Source of the DNA: Chitinophagaceae bacterium
GTDB taxonomy: Bacteria > Bacteroidota > Bacteroidia > Chitinophagales > Chitinophagaceae
Direction: 5' to 3'
Assembly (NCBI GenBank): GCA_016787065.1
Contig: JAEUVD010000053.1
Location: 25,765 to 89,764 of the forward strand
DNA length: 64,000 nt
The notes under the pieces are model-generated. The model made no database searches. It saw nothing but the letters and a program-made list of their open reading frames with translations, and was not told the origin of the DNA. The translations under genes and the position numbers were made by a program. Positions 17,117 to 25,633 of this stretch are shown piece by piece. The first letter of the stretch is position 1. Every line of letters begins with the position of its first letter.

Positions 17117-17118
17117 AA

Positions 17119-17355
17119 CTACTTATTTTGAGATAAATATCGCTTCGCACCGTATATCTTTATTTTCTTTTCTAACCGAATAGCTTCACTTCGTGTTTCC
17201 ACATTTTTTGTACAGATTAATTCCCATGGTTTGCCACTTCTAATAAACTTTGTTTCTCCGGAATTGTGTTCACGCAATCTGTTCTCCATGTTTTGCGTTT
17301 GCCCGGTATAGTACTTTTGTAAGCCTTTTGAAAAAAGGATATATACGGTAAACAT
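17119..17355 (-). CDS. Single-domain GIY-YIG endonuclease-like protein
   Basis: A 78-residue protein consisting of just the GIY-YIG fold (UPF0213/YhbQ-like): FTVYILFSKGLQKYYTGQT carries the two-strand motif, RLREHNSGE has the conserved Arg and His, and SEAIRLEKKIK has the metal-binding Glu, so the active site is complete. The ATG at 17355 is chosen; the open frame upstream runs into tRNA-Pro and is not protein coding. It is transcribed in the same direction as tRNA-Pro and begins 63 nt after it, so it may share the tRNA promoter. Its DNA target is unknown. Such genes are often found next to tRNAs in Bacteroidota. Confidence 0.82.
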   Translation of the reverse strand: MFTVYILFSKGLQKYYTGQTQNMENRLREHNSGETKFIRSGKPWELICTKNVETRSEAIRLEKKIKIYGAKRYLSQNK

Positions 17356-17422
17356 AAATTGTACTTCATAAAAACAACAAAGCCACCAAATTTCTTTAGC
17401 GGCTTTGTTTAATGTTGTCGGG
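17183..17422. repeat. Direct repeat, copy 2 (GIY-YIG plus tRNA-flanking DNA)
   Basis: The counterpart of 16103-16349. Here the repeat runs into the 3' end of the intact tRNA-Pro gene. The two copies bracket the parDE pair and the tRNA-Pro remnant. Confidence 0.8.
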
Positions 17423-17491
17423 AGGACAGGATTCGAACCTGCGACCCCATGGTCCCAAACCATGTATTCTACCGGGCTGAACTACCTCCCG
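17418..17491 (-). tRNA. tRNA-Pro (anticodon TGG)
   Basis: A 74-nt cloverleaf: acceptor CGGGAGG/CCTCCCG with discriminator A, D arm GTTCAGCCCGGTAGAAT, anticodon stem CATGG/CCATG with loop TTTGGGA, T arm CAGGTTCGAATCCTG. CCA is not encoded. It lies downstream of tRNA-Ser in the same direction. Confidence 0.96.
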
Positions 17492-17568
17492 AGGTAATTC
17501 TACTCATTCTTAATTCCTTTCTCTATCTCATGTTTTAGAAAGAGAAGGACTTTGAGAGGCGTGTTTTG

Positions 17569-17657
17569 CGGTGAGGGGGGGATTCGAACCCCCGGTACGG
17601 TTTGACCCGTACGACGGTTTAGCAAACCGTTGATTTCAGCCACTCATCCACCTCACC
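17569..17657 (-). tRNA. tRNA-Ser (anticodon GCT)
   Basis: An 89-nt type II cloverleaf: acceptor GGTGAGG/CCTCACC with discriminator G, anticodon stem ACGGT/ACCGT with loop TTGCTAA, a long variable arm built on CGTACGG/CCGTACG, and T arm GGGGGTTCGAATCCCCC. Upstream, the minus strand has TATTTTCG near 17740, a near-match to the -7 box. Confidence 0.95.
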
Positions 17658-17832
17658 TCCGAGTTGTTTTTTAAGAACTTGTGTTTCCCCTTCTCAATAA
17701 AAATTAATTTTTCTCGAAAGGAGTGCGAAAATAGGGTTTTATTCTTTTTATCATAACGAATTGCCATTTTTTTTTCTATTAATTACGCATTGCTTTCGTT
17801 AAGCCTTTATTTTTACCCCTCAACATCGTACC

Positions 17833-18819
17833 ATGATTATTTCTAAAACGCCTGTACGCGTGAGTTTCTTTGGGGGCGGAACCGATTATCCAACCTATTT
17901 CCATGAATTTGGTGGCAGCGTAGTAAGCACCACGATTAATAAATACATCTATATTACCGTTAATAAAATTACCGGACTTCTTGGCGATAAATATCGCATC
18001 GCATATAGCAAACTAGAATTATGTAATCATGTTGACGATATCGAACATCCAGTGGTGAAGGCTGTTATTAAATATCTTCAAATTCAGGATGGTTTGGACA
18101 TTAATATTTTCAGCGACCTGCCTTCTCGAACCGGTATCGGCAGCAGCAGTAGTTTCACCGTTGGATTATTGCATTGCTTGTATACCATACAGGGTGTCCA
18201 AAAATCAAAACATGAATTGGCGCTCGATGCTATTCATGTTGAATATAACTTACTTCAAGAACGTGTAGGCGTTCAAGATCAGCTCGCTGCCGCCCATGGC
18301 GGTTTAAATTTCATGCAGTTTACCGCCACAAATTTGACCGTTACTCCGGTATTACTTTCAAAAGAAAGAAAACTCAAATTCCAACGAAAACTTATGATGT
18401 TCTATACCGGCATCAATCGTTTCGCTTCAGAAATATTGAAAGAACAACTTCAGAAAACGGAAGAAAAAACAATCCAAAAGGAGCTGACCGACATCCATGA
18501 TATGGTTAATCAAGGACTTCAAATTCTTCAAGATGAACATCATTCACTAGATGCCTTAGGCCTACTATTGAATAAAGCATGGTTGGCTAAACGCGCATTA
18601 TCCTCCGCCATTTCTAATAGCTTTTTAGATGATATTTACGATCGCGCTATAAAAGGGGGTGCTTTAGGTGGTAAACTCTTAGGTGCCGGTGGTGGTGGCT
18701 TCTTTCTATTTTATGTTCCTGAAGAGAACCAAGTAGAAGTTCGAAATAAGCTCGCCGATTTACAAGAAATTTCTTTTGAATTTGAAGAAGATGGAACGCA
18801 ACTCATTCATCGTAGTTAA
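17833..18819 (+). CDS. hddA: GHMP kinase, heptose-7-phosphate kinase type
   Basis: A 328-residue sugar kinase of the GHMP superfamily, closest in pattern to D-glycero-alpha-D-manno-heptose 7-phosphate kinase (HddA), which makes the 1,7-bisphosphate for GDP-heptose in cell-surface polysaccharides. The start is typical (IISKTPVRVSFFGGGTDYP). The ATP-binding loop is LPSRTGIGSSSSFTVGLL (about 95-112), EYNLLQERVGVQDQLAAA follows, and the third motif is GGKLLGAGGGGFFLFY (about 276-291). Its stop codon shares TTAA with the stop of the convergent rhodanese gene. The substrate (heptose or another sugar phosphate) is inferred. Confidence 0.82.
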   Translation: MIISKTPVRVSFFGGGTDYPTYFHEFGGSVVSTTINKYIYITVNKITGLLGDKYRIAYSKLELCNHVDDIEHPVVKAVIKYLQIQDGLDINIFSDLPSRTGIGSSSSFTVGLLHCLYTIQGVQKSKHELALDAIHVEYNLLQERVGVQDQLAAAHGGLNFMQFTATNLTVTPVLLSKERKLKFQRKLMMFYTGINRFASEILKEQLQKTEEKTIQKELTDIHDMVNQGLQILQDEHHSLDALGLLLNKAWLAKRALSSAISNSFLDDIYDRAIKGGALGGKLLGAGGGGFFLFYVPEENQVEVRNKLADLQEISFEFEEDGTQLIHRS

Positions 18820-19124
18820 CCACCGATGAGGCTATTCCAAGCTAAAATACCCCCTTCTAAATTCACAACATGTTTGAAACCCATTTGCTCCAACATCATA
18901 CATGCCTGCATACTGCGCATTCCGCTTCTACAATGAATAACGATTTCCTCTTCCTTCCAATCTTCAATAGGTTCAATCTGACCATTCATAACTTGTCCTA
19001 ATGGCAGTAATAAGGCCCCCATATTCGTTTCGGCATATTCTGAAGGCTCGCGTACATCGAGTAAATGAATAGATTCATTTTGCTCAAGTCGTTGTTTTAA
19101 TGCCTCTACGGTAATCGTTTGCAT
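18816..19124 (-). CDS. Rhodanese-like sulfurtransferase
   Basis: A 102-residue single rhodanese domain. It shows the N-terminal HLLDVREPSEYAE motif and the active-site loop HCRSGMRS (about residues 64-71), whose Cys carries the persulfide, followed by the typical GFKHVVNLEGGILAW end. It could pass sulfur to thiol acceptors or detoxify cyanide. It starts 2 nt beyond the end of the upstream T9SS protein gene, making it the last gene of the ddl-PASTA-T9SS-rhodanese run. The convergent kinase gene ends in the same TTAA. Confidence 0.88.
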   Translation of the reverse strand: MQTITVEALKQRLEQNESIHLLDVREPSEYAETNMGALLLPLGQVMNGQIEPIEDWKEEEIVIHCRSGMRSMQACMMLEQMGFKHVVNLEGGILAWNSLIGG

Positions 19125-19126
19125 AC

Positions 19127-20950
19127 TTAGTTTTTATACAGTTTAAAGAAACGTTGTTGTTTATTTTTATCGGTAATTACAAGGATGTATAATTGCTCCG
19201 GTAAAGAACTAATGTCTAGTAGCTCTTCATTCGATCGGAAAGATTTTATTTTTCTTCCATTCAGATCATAAAGCGCAAGGGTTTGGTAATCGCCTTTTAC
19301 CCTAAACGTGCTACTACATGGATTTGGGTAAATGGTAATATCAGCCGTTCCATCGCTTACAGATGGAACTGCGGTTGGTGTGTATCTCCTACCTACCATT
19401 GGTCGCATCATAATGCTGGCATTTGTTATGCTACTTGATTCCCAAATACCCGAAACGTTGTAATAAAGATAGTCTTTATTAGCGCTGGTATTTACATCTA
19501 AACCGTAATACACACTATCGCTACCAAAATTAGCCGGCTGCGTTATACCAATATAATATTTACCACTATCGGCAAGTACCGGTTGTTGAAAAGCATAATA
19601 CGAAAAGGCATTATAACTTGTATCGTACATTACTTGAAAGAGATCTTCGGAATGAATGATTGAATCATTCAAACCGCTACCTGCAAGTTGCTTGTACAAG
19701 GTAATAGTGAAATATTTTCCGGAACCACTTGGTACCTGCGCACCAAAATGCACCGCCAGTCCACGTATCGTATCGGCATGATTCAAGTGAAATTCCAAGG
19801 CTGTTTTAGCCGGATAGTTAAACGCACTTAATAGAAAATAACTTTTCTCTGCACTGCCATCATCGTAAGCAAAATAATTATCGAAGGTAGTTATGCGCGA
19901 AATCGTATCGTTTATTCTTCTATCTACGCCCGATACCGGATTGAAATAATAACGATCTTCTACAATTACTTTATTATCAGGTGGTGGAGTATGCGTTATT
20001 GTGTACGACAGAAAGCTATCTGCTATGCTGCTCTTAGCCGGAACAATACTTCCTGTTTTAGATTCTGTATGAAGGAGTGACGAGGATACCTTCTCCCAAG
20101 CCTCATGTTTCAAATTAATCGGTTGTGAAACCGGATACGTATTTACGATAGATGTAAACTGTTTATTCTGTAACCAGTTCGACTGATTTACTTGAAAATG
20201 ACTATAAGGCATCTCCGTATAAGGCTTTAAAATAGAAGTGGGTTCAATACTAAACCCTATTTCATTTTGAATTGAATCTACAAAACTTCGATTTACATCC
20301 ATTTTCACATAATCCAAATGCCAATCGTCATCATTAATATTCGGTGAAGCTAAATTCACAAACCGAAATTGAAACCCGGCATGCATGAACTGTTGATCGG
20401 CTACGGGTACAAAGTATATTTTAAAGGGTTGAAATGTTGTACCACGCAACTGCCACACGCGTTGCCATTGATTGTTGTTATTTTTAAAATAAAGAAATAA
20501 ACTATCCTTAGTTTCCGGAGCAAATCCTAAGCCTTCGGGTTGTACGAAAAAACTCAGGAAAATATTATTGGTTGAAGAATACGCGCTTAGATCAATAGGA
20601 ACGGAAGTCAAACTATCTGCAGTGCTTATTGCTGATTGGGTACTCACATACGGGCGACCGTAACGATCCAACCCATCAAAGGTTGCTACTCCTCTATTTA
20701 TCGGAAGCACCGCCATGGTATTATTAATAAACACATGTTGATCTTCCCAAAGCGAAGGGTTCGGATAAGGGCCTTCGTAGGAAAAGTCATCGATAAACGG
20801 CAGGGCTGCGGCTCTCGTTTTCTTTTTCTGAACTTCACCAAGTGGTTTACTAAGTTTTGGATTCATGGTTAACGGCACAACCATTTCTTGTGCTCCCAAT
20901 TGTGAAAGCATCAAGATTAACATACCAACTAACAGAAACAACGTCCTCAT
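19127..20950 (-). CDS. T9SS-secreted surface protein
   Basis: A 607-residue exported protein with signal peptide (RTLFLLVGMLILMLSQLGAQ) and C-terminal type A T9SS sorting domain (DITIYPNPCSSTFRVKGD, LDISSLPEQLYILVITD). The middle is beta-rich, and the DDFSYEGPYPNPSLWEDQ region and following strands resemble a jelly-roll/MAM-like domain; no catalytic signature is seen. It directly abuts the PASTA-protein gene upstream and the rhodanese gene downstream (0-2 nt), so all are probably one transcript. Role unknown; surface-exposed or released. Confidence 0.85.
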   Translation of the reverse strand: MRTLFLLVGMLILMLSQLGAQEMVVPLTMNPKLSKPLGEVQKKKTRAAALPFIDDFSYEGPYPNPSLWEDQHVFINNTMAVLPINRGVATFDGLDRYGRPYVSTQSAISTADSLTSVPIDLSAYSSTNNIFLSFFVQPEGLGFAPETKDSLFLYFKNNNNQWQRVWQLRGTTFQPFKIYFVPVADQQFMHAGFQFRFVNLASPNINDDDWHLDYVKMDVNRSFVDSIQNEIGFSIEPTSILKPYTEMPYSHFQVNQSNWLQNKQFTSIVNTYPVSQPINLKHEAWEKVSSSLLHTESKTGSIVPAKSSIADSFLSYTITHTPPPDNKVIVEDRYYFNPVSGVDRRINDTISRITTFDNYFAYDDGSAEKSYFLLSAFNYPAKTALEFHLNHADTIRGLAVHFGAQVPSGSGKYFTITLYKQLAGSGLNDSIIHSEDLFQVMYDTSYNAFSYYAFQQPVLADSGKYYIGITQPANFGSDSVYYGLDVNTSANKDYLYYNVSGIWESSSITNASIMMRPMVGRRYTPTAVPSVSDGTADITIYPNPCSSTFRVKGDYQTLALYDLNGRKIKSFRSNEELLDISSLPEQLYILVITDKNKQQRFFKLYKN

Positions 20951-22048
20951 TTATTCGTATTCATTTTTTGTAGGGTCATCCGCATTAATTACGGGAGTAC
21001 CGGTTTTAGGTTTGGGCTTTTTATCAACCGGTTTCGGAGGAATAACTGTATTATCTGTTTTTTTATTTTTAGAATCGTCCTTTTTTTGAATAATAGAAGC
21101 CTCTTTGCTTTTATCTTTTTCTGGAAGCAAGGATGAAGGTAATTTCTTTTTCTTCGCGGTATCCGTACCTTGACGGGTAGCGTTTAATTGGGATTCACGA
21201 ATTGTTGTAACCGGCGTTTCATTGGAATCTTTCAAAGTGCTGTCTTCAATACCGAGAAGGCGTTGTGATCCTCCCCTGTTCTTCTGAATTAATTCCGGAG
21301 AAGGGTTCTGCATAATTCTCAGGTCTATAAGATCACCTCGGTTGATGGAGTTTTTAAAATCCAACTCATTGATGGCTTCGGGTGTTTGAGCATAAATTAC
21401 CGCGGTTGTCGAATCGCTAATATCACCTTCCCAAATCGCATTTGGAGTAAGTATCAACGAATCTAAGATAACGGAAGCCTCTTGCCAAGATAATCCCACG
21501 AGATTGGGCACATCAATAGCACCGGAGAAACCTTCTGCAATTACCAAATCAATTTTACTTCCAATGGGAACCATTGTTCCGGCTGTGATGATTTGACCTT
21601 TATAATGTTGTTCCAATACCGAGCCCGAAGCAAGGTCCGGTTTGTAAATGGTATCGCCCATTGTAAGACGGAAGCTTTGCATGGTTAGCAACGCATTTCG
21701 AAACGAGATTCCTACCAAATTGGGCATTGGAATAGATGGAGGCGTTTTACGATTTATAGTAAGAAAAATAGTGCGTCCGAATTTAACCACAGAACCGGCA
21801 GCGGGTTCCTGAAAGATAACTTCCAACGGATGTTTATACGATTGAAAAGTAGAATCTATTACAACATCAAACCCTTTATTCTCTAAAATTGAAATGGCAT
21901 TTTGCATACTTTTACCCTCCAAGGAAGGAACTACCGTTTGCTTTCCATGATTCGTAAGCCATGCCAACGAACTAAAGAAAAGGTAAATCAAGGCCACCAC
22001 TACTAAAAGTGCTAAGAAAAGATTGAATAAGAAGGATCGTTTTAACAA
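20951..22048 (-). CDS. PASTA-domain membrane protein
   Basis: A 365-residue protein with one N-terminal transmembrane helix (FNLFLALLVVVALIYLFFSS) and three PASTA domains (about residues 38-105, 110-178, 185-255), the first starting TVVPSLEGKSMQNAISILEN and the others PNLVGISFRNALL and PNLVGLSWQEASVI. A long charged, Lys/Pro-rich tail follows, likely disordered. PASTA domains bind peptidoglycan or muropeptides, and the upstream D-Ala-D-Ala ligase gene fits a cell-wall role. No kinase or transpeptidase domain is attached. It is 49 nt downstream of ddl in the same direction and abuts the next T9SS gene. Confidence 0.85.
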   Translation of the reverse strand: MLKRSFLFNLFLALLVVVALIYLFFSSLAWLTNHGKQTVVPSLEGKSMQNAISILENKGFDVVIDSTFQSYKHPLEVIFQEPAAGSVVKFGRTIFLTINRKTPPSIPMPNLVGISFRNALLTMQSFRLTMGDTIYKPDLASGSVLEQHYKGQIITAGTMVPIGSKIDLVIAEGFSGAIDVPNLVGLSWQEASVILDSLILTPNAIWEGDISDSTTAVIYAQTPEAINELDFKNSINRGDLIDLRIMQNPSPELIQKNRGGSQRLLGIEDSTLKDSNETPVTTIRESQLNATRQGTDTAKKKKLPSSLLPEKDKSKEASIIQKKDDSKNKKTDNTVIPPKPVDKKPKPKTGTPVINADDPTKNEYE

Positions 22049-22097
22049 AACCGTGAACTCTGAAGTGGTAAAAATAGGGTTTTAAACATAATTGTTG

Positions 22098-23087
22098 TTA
22101 CGAACGAAGGGTTTCTTCAAGCAAATTGCCATAGAAGCTTTTTAACGTTGAGCCAGTGGCACGTACTTGTTGTGGAACAATACTATTCTCACTTTGTCCG
22201 GGAACCGTATTAATTTCCAGGAAGTACAATTTGTTTGTTCCTTGTTCTCGAATAAAATCGATTCTACAAACACCTTTACAGCATAAAAGATGATAAATAT
22301 TCTTAGCCGTTTGTGCTATTTCATTCGCCTCTTCCATACTTATTTCGGCAGGCGTTACTTCGTTACTCACGCCGGGCGTGTACTTCGCTTCATAATCAAA
22401 AAATTCTTTACTGCTGATGATTTCTGTTACGGGTAAGGCATAAACCTGTCCTTTATACCGATAAACCCCAATACTAAATTCCCTTCCGCCAACAAACTCT
22501 TCAATCATGGCTTGATGATCGAAATTAAATACTGCTTGAAGGGCAGGTTGAATGTCTTCCGCTTGTTTAACTTTAGTGGTTGCTAAGCTTGACCCTCCTT
22601 CTGCCGGTTTAATAAAAGCTGGAAGCGAAATTTGAGAAAGTATCTGTTCGGTTGAAAGAGGATTCGATTTTAATACATGAAGGTTCTTGCTTACATGAAC
22701 TAAGTTGCTGTGGGCAACAATATGATTACAGAATATTTTATTGAAAGTTATTCCGGAAACAATTGCACCACAGGAAGTAAATGGTATGTTTAGCATTTCC
22801 AAGTAACCTTGAATTTTTCCATCCTCACCTGGTGTTCCATGCACCGCTATAAAAACGGCATCAAAACGTACTTTACTACCTTGTAGCGTTAGTGTAAAAT
22901 CATTGCGGTCAATAGCAACCACCTCGCCTTCGTTAGTTTGATATACCCATTGGTTACGGTCAATGATAATTTTGTAAACATCGTAAAGTTCAGCATCTAT
23001 ATTTTGTTCAATAGTAACGGCGGTTTTTATGGATATTTCATATTCACCGGTATAACCTCCTGCCAGAAGGGCAATTTTTTTCTTCAT
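22098..23087 (-). CDS. ddl: D-alanine--D-alanine ligase
   Basis: A 329-residue ATP-grasp enzyme that joins two D-alanines for peptidoglycan precursor synthesis in the cytoplasm. The N-terminal substrate loop is KIALLAGGYTGEYEISIKTA, and the FIAVHGTPGEDGKIQGYLEM block is present. PAFIKPAEGGSSLATTKV carries the ATP-binding Lys and loop, and the metal-binding end is FLEINTVPGQSENSIVPQQ. Length is normal. A TAGTTTTG -7 box is 19 nt upstream of the ATG. It heads a wall-related run with the PASTA protein and is divergent from a small CxxC protein gene. Confidence 0.95.
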   Translation of the reverse strand: MKKKIALLAGGYTGEYEISIKTAVTIEQNIDAELYDVYKIIIDRNQWVYQTNEGEVVAIDRNDFTLTLQGSKVRFDAVFIAVHGTPGEDGKIQGYLEMLNIPFTSCGAIVSGITFNKIFCNHIVAHSNLVHVSKNLHVLKSNPLSTEQILSQISLPAFIKPAEGGSSLATTKVKQAEDIQPALQAVFNFDHQAMIEEFVGGREFSIGVYRYKGQVYALPVTEIISSKEFFDYEAKYTPGVSNEVTPAEISMEEANEIAQTAKNIYHLLCCKGVCRIDFIREQGTNKLYFLEINTVPGQSENSIVPQQVRATGSTLKSFYGNLLEETLRS

Positions 23088-23106
23088 TCGATCAAATGTT
23101 GACCGA

Positions 23107-23114
23107 CAAAACTA
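23107..23114 (-). promoter_or_regulatory. Bacteroidota -7 box before ddl
   Basis: The minus strand reads TAGTTTTG (TAnnTTTG), 19 nt upstream of the ddl ATG. No clear -33 element is seen. Confidence 0.4.
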
Positions 23115-23154
23115 AGTATATATTTTTCTAAAATGATGTAAATAAAATCAACCG

Positions 23155-23162
23155 TATTTTTG
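23155..23162 (+). promoter_or_regulatory. Bacteroidota -7 box, leaderless-type
   Basis: TATTTTTG (TAnnTTTG) sits 4 nt before the ATG at 23167, implying a transcript that starts at or next to the start codon. Confidence 0.45.
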
Positions 23163-23166
23163 CGCC

Positions 23167-23388
23167 ATGAAACGATTAGCACAAGTAATTATATTGGTGA
23201 TATTCATGAGTGTTTCTATTCCGGAAACGCATGCGCAATGTGTTATGTGTAAGAAAACCGCATCCAGTTTAGATGATGAAGGAGCTAAGGGATTAAATAA
23301 TGGTATTATCTACCTAGCTTTCACTCCATTAATTCTTATCGGTTTTATTGGGTTCAAGTGGTATCAACGCAATAAGCATTCCGTATAA
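23167..23388 (+). CDS. Small exported CxxC membrane protein
   Basis: A 73-residue protein with a signal sequence (RLAQVIILVIFMSVSIPETHAQ), a short periplasmic part opening with CVMCKKTA, and one transmembrane helix (IIYLAFTPLILIGFIGF) before a basic tail. The CVMCK pair recurs in a conserved Bacteroidota family of unknown role. The two cysteines could bind a metal or form a disulfide at the membrane surface. It is monocistronic, divergent from ddl and convergent with the T9SS gene downstream; the short inverted repeat TAAGAG/CTCTTA (23386-23406) between the two stops could be a weak terminator. Confidence 0.7.
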   Translation: MKRLAQVIILVIFMSVSIPETHAQCVMCKKTASSLDDEGAKGLNNGIIYLAFTPLILIGFIGFKWYQRNKHSV

Positions 23389-23393
23389 GAGTT

Positions 23394-25505
23394 CTATTCG
23401 CTCTTAATTACTTTACGTTTTACGATATGAAGTTTGTTGTCTAAAATCACATCAAACTGATACATACCTTGGGCTAGCTTGCTTATATCAAACTGCCATT
23501 GATTTTTTCCTGAAGTAACCTGCATACTAGCCTGTTGTACCACTCTGCCACTTAAATCGGAAATCTGCACAATAGCTTGATGTTCGTTGCTTGATTCAAA
23601 ATCGAAGTGAATGGTACCTGTAGTAGGATTTGGATAGAGATTCAGTGCAGCCTCATCATTCCAATTAGGTTGAATTCCAGCAGGGAAATTTATGGTAAGA
23701 TCTAGCGTATCATTAGCCGGACAACCTGCGCTGTTTGTAGACGCCCAAGTATAAATACCGGTAGTAAAATAAGTTAGTCCGGAAACAGGCCATGTAAAAG
23801 AACCTACTGCTGCTTGGCTTGTATAACTACTCGTGCTTTTCTTAATGGTAAGGTTAAGCTTAATGATACTATCACAACCCATAGAAGAAGAAGTGGTATC
23901 GTAATAAGTACCGGAATTGTAGTAGGTTGTACCAAGTAAGGTATAGGAATCACATGTTGTAATAAACTGAGCTACGGTGTTAATAGGATTAATGGTAACC
24001 GAAAGTGTAATGATACTATCACAACCGGAAGAATTAGTCATGATAGTAGTAAACACACCACTCGTAGAATAAAGTGTGTTATTAAAGTACAAGCTTCCGC
24101 AATTAGTTAATGTGGTTGTGTTATAGCTATTTTGACCTATTGTTAAATACAACAAATGATCTTCCACACATCCGAATGGATTGGTGGTTTGATAGAAATA
24201 AATACCACTGCTGGTGTAGGTATTACTTCCCGCCGTGTAAGGGCCGCATGCATGCACCGTGAGTGTATCGCTGATAGCAGGAACTAATTCAAAGTAGAGA
24301 TAGGTTGTACTATCACATCCGCTTGCATTGGTGCTTAAATGAGTATAGTTACCGGTAGCCACAAGATTTTGACCATTCCAAACGATAGGATTACAGTTAT
24401 AGATTGTATCGAATAAACTGTTTGAATGCCCCACAGTTAGTGCCAAGTAAGAGGTATCCGGACAACCCGAAGCATTCGTTCCGATGGAAGTGTAAAAACC
24501 ACTATTGTAATACGTTATTCCATTCTTAGGCCAAGTATAAAAATTACATGCAAATTGGGTTGCAGTATTTGATCCTGAATTATTAATCGTTAAGTTCAAA
24601 ATATCGGTATGTAAACAACCACTTGGTTGAGCAACGGTATGCAAGTATACACCGCTTGTTGTGTACGTTTGACCAGACAGGGTCCAGTAATAAGAATCAC
24701 AAGCAACTTGATTATACGTGGTGGTAGTTGGCGTGTCGATAGTGAGGTTCAATTGATAGATACTATCACAACCAAAAGCATTCAGCACGGTATCGGCATA
24801 AACACCAGAGGAAGTATACGTATTACCTTGCCAAGTAAAAGAACCGCATGCTAAGGTGGTTATGGATGAATAATTGTACACTTGGTTAATCAAAGGATTC
24901 GACTGAACGTAATGCTCTGGTCCTTGATTTGCGTATGTAAATGTTGTTTGTGTTGTTAAAGGAGTCTGAGAGGGTGCTCCATTTACAAAAGCAGCGATTG
25001 CTGTTTTAGTAATACTTGCACCAGTTACAAAACTCCACACAAAATCAGGTCTTTCGCAACTGCTAAATGGGACCGTATTTGTTAACCTGCAAGTTCCTAT
25101 TCTCAATCCTGGCGGTGTTGAAGGAATTTCCGCAGCTACCAAAGGCGAAGTAACTATAGCGGCGGTCATTCTGATCTGTTGGGTAACGGGGCTTATAAAC
25201 CAGTTTGAGAATGGGGCATTCTGTGGAGGAGGAAGTTGAGAATTTGTTGTAGGATTCCAACTTGAACCAGGAACAAAACCTGCGGTAATGGTTCCCCCAT
25301 TGGCTAAACCGGCATAATTAAAATTGATTCCGCCTTGAAAAGACCCAAGCAATAAAGTATCCGATGTTGTTTTATATAAGTAAATATCAAAATCAATGGT
25401 AGTATTATTGGGCTGAATGATATTCATGATTTCACAATGATATGCTTGTGAATAGGCAGAAATTAATGAAAGCTGTAAAACAAGAAACAGTAATAATCTT
25501 CTCAT
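23394..25505 (-). CDS. T9SS-secreted protein with eight Cys-containing repeats
   Basis: A 703-residue exported protein: signal peptide (RRLLLFLVLQLSLISAYSQ), then a domain of about 195 residues shared with the neighbouring gene at 25634. Eight repeats of about 45 residues follow (about 215-605). Most repeats start with a Cys two to four residues before a W/Y-rich strand (ACGSFTWQGNTYTSSGVY) and end with GCDS-like Cys and LNLTI, so each probably holds one disulfide; the last repeat has lost the first Cys. The end is a type A T9SS domain (NLYPNPTTGTIHFDFES, QGMYQFDVILD). It is likely a surface filament or adhesin, and it and the upstream gene are paralogues. Confidence 0.85.
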   Translation of the reverse strand: MRRLLLFLVLQLSLISAYSQAYHCEIMNIIQPNNTTIDFDIYLYKTTSDTLLLGSFQGGINFNYAGLANGGTITAGFVPGSSWNPTTNSQLPPPQNAPFSNWFISPVTQQIRMTAAIVTSPLVAAEIPSTPPGLRIGTCRLTNTVPFSSCERPDFVWSFVTGASITKTAIAAFVNGAPSQTPLTTQTTFTYANQGPEHYVQSNPLINQVYNYSSITTLACGSFTWQGNTYTSSGVYADTVLNAFGCDSIYQLNLTIDTPTTTTYNQVACDSYYWTLSGQTYTTSGVYLHTVAQPSGCLHTDILNLTINNSGSNTATQFACNFYTWPKNGITYYNSGFYTSIGTNASGCPDTSYLALTVGHSNSLFDTIYNCNPIVWNGQNLVATGNYTHLSTNASGCDSTTYLYFELVPAISDTLTVHACGPYTAGSNTYTSSGIYFYQTTNPFGCVEDHLLYLTIGQNSYNTTTLTNCGSLYFNNTLYSTSGVFTTIMTNSSGCDSIITLSVTINPINTVAQFITTCDSYTLLGTTYYNSGTYYDTTSSSMGCDSIIKLNLTIKKSTSSYTSQAAVGSFTWPVSGLTYFTTGIYTWASTNSAGCPANDTLDLTINFPAGIQPNWNDEAALNLYPNPTTGTIHFDFESSNEHQAIVQISDLSGRVVQQASMQVTSGKNQWQFDISKLAQGMYQFDVILDNKLHIVKRKVIKSE

Positions 25506-25583
25506 AGGAACTTAATTAAAACGGAAGGTACAAAAAAAATGTTGTTGACAAACAAGGATGAAAAAAAATGACAAATAGGGAAT

Positions 25584-25608
25584 AAAAAAAGCCCCGAATC
25601 ATCGGGGC
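25584..25608 (-). terminator. Terminator downstream of the smaller T9SS paralogue
   Basis: GCCCCGA / TCGGGGC with a 4-nt loop, followed on the minus strand by seven T; 26 nt beyond the stop codon at 25634. It separates the two paralogues' transcription. Confidence 0.88.
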
Positions 25609-25633
25609 CATTTTAACTAAGATAAATACAAGC

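Noticed and set aside
17356..17463. N-terminal extension of the GIY-YIG gene into tRNA-Pro
   Set aside because: It translates the tRNA sequence; the family starts at the ATG at 17355.
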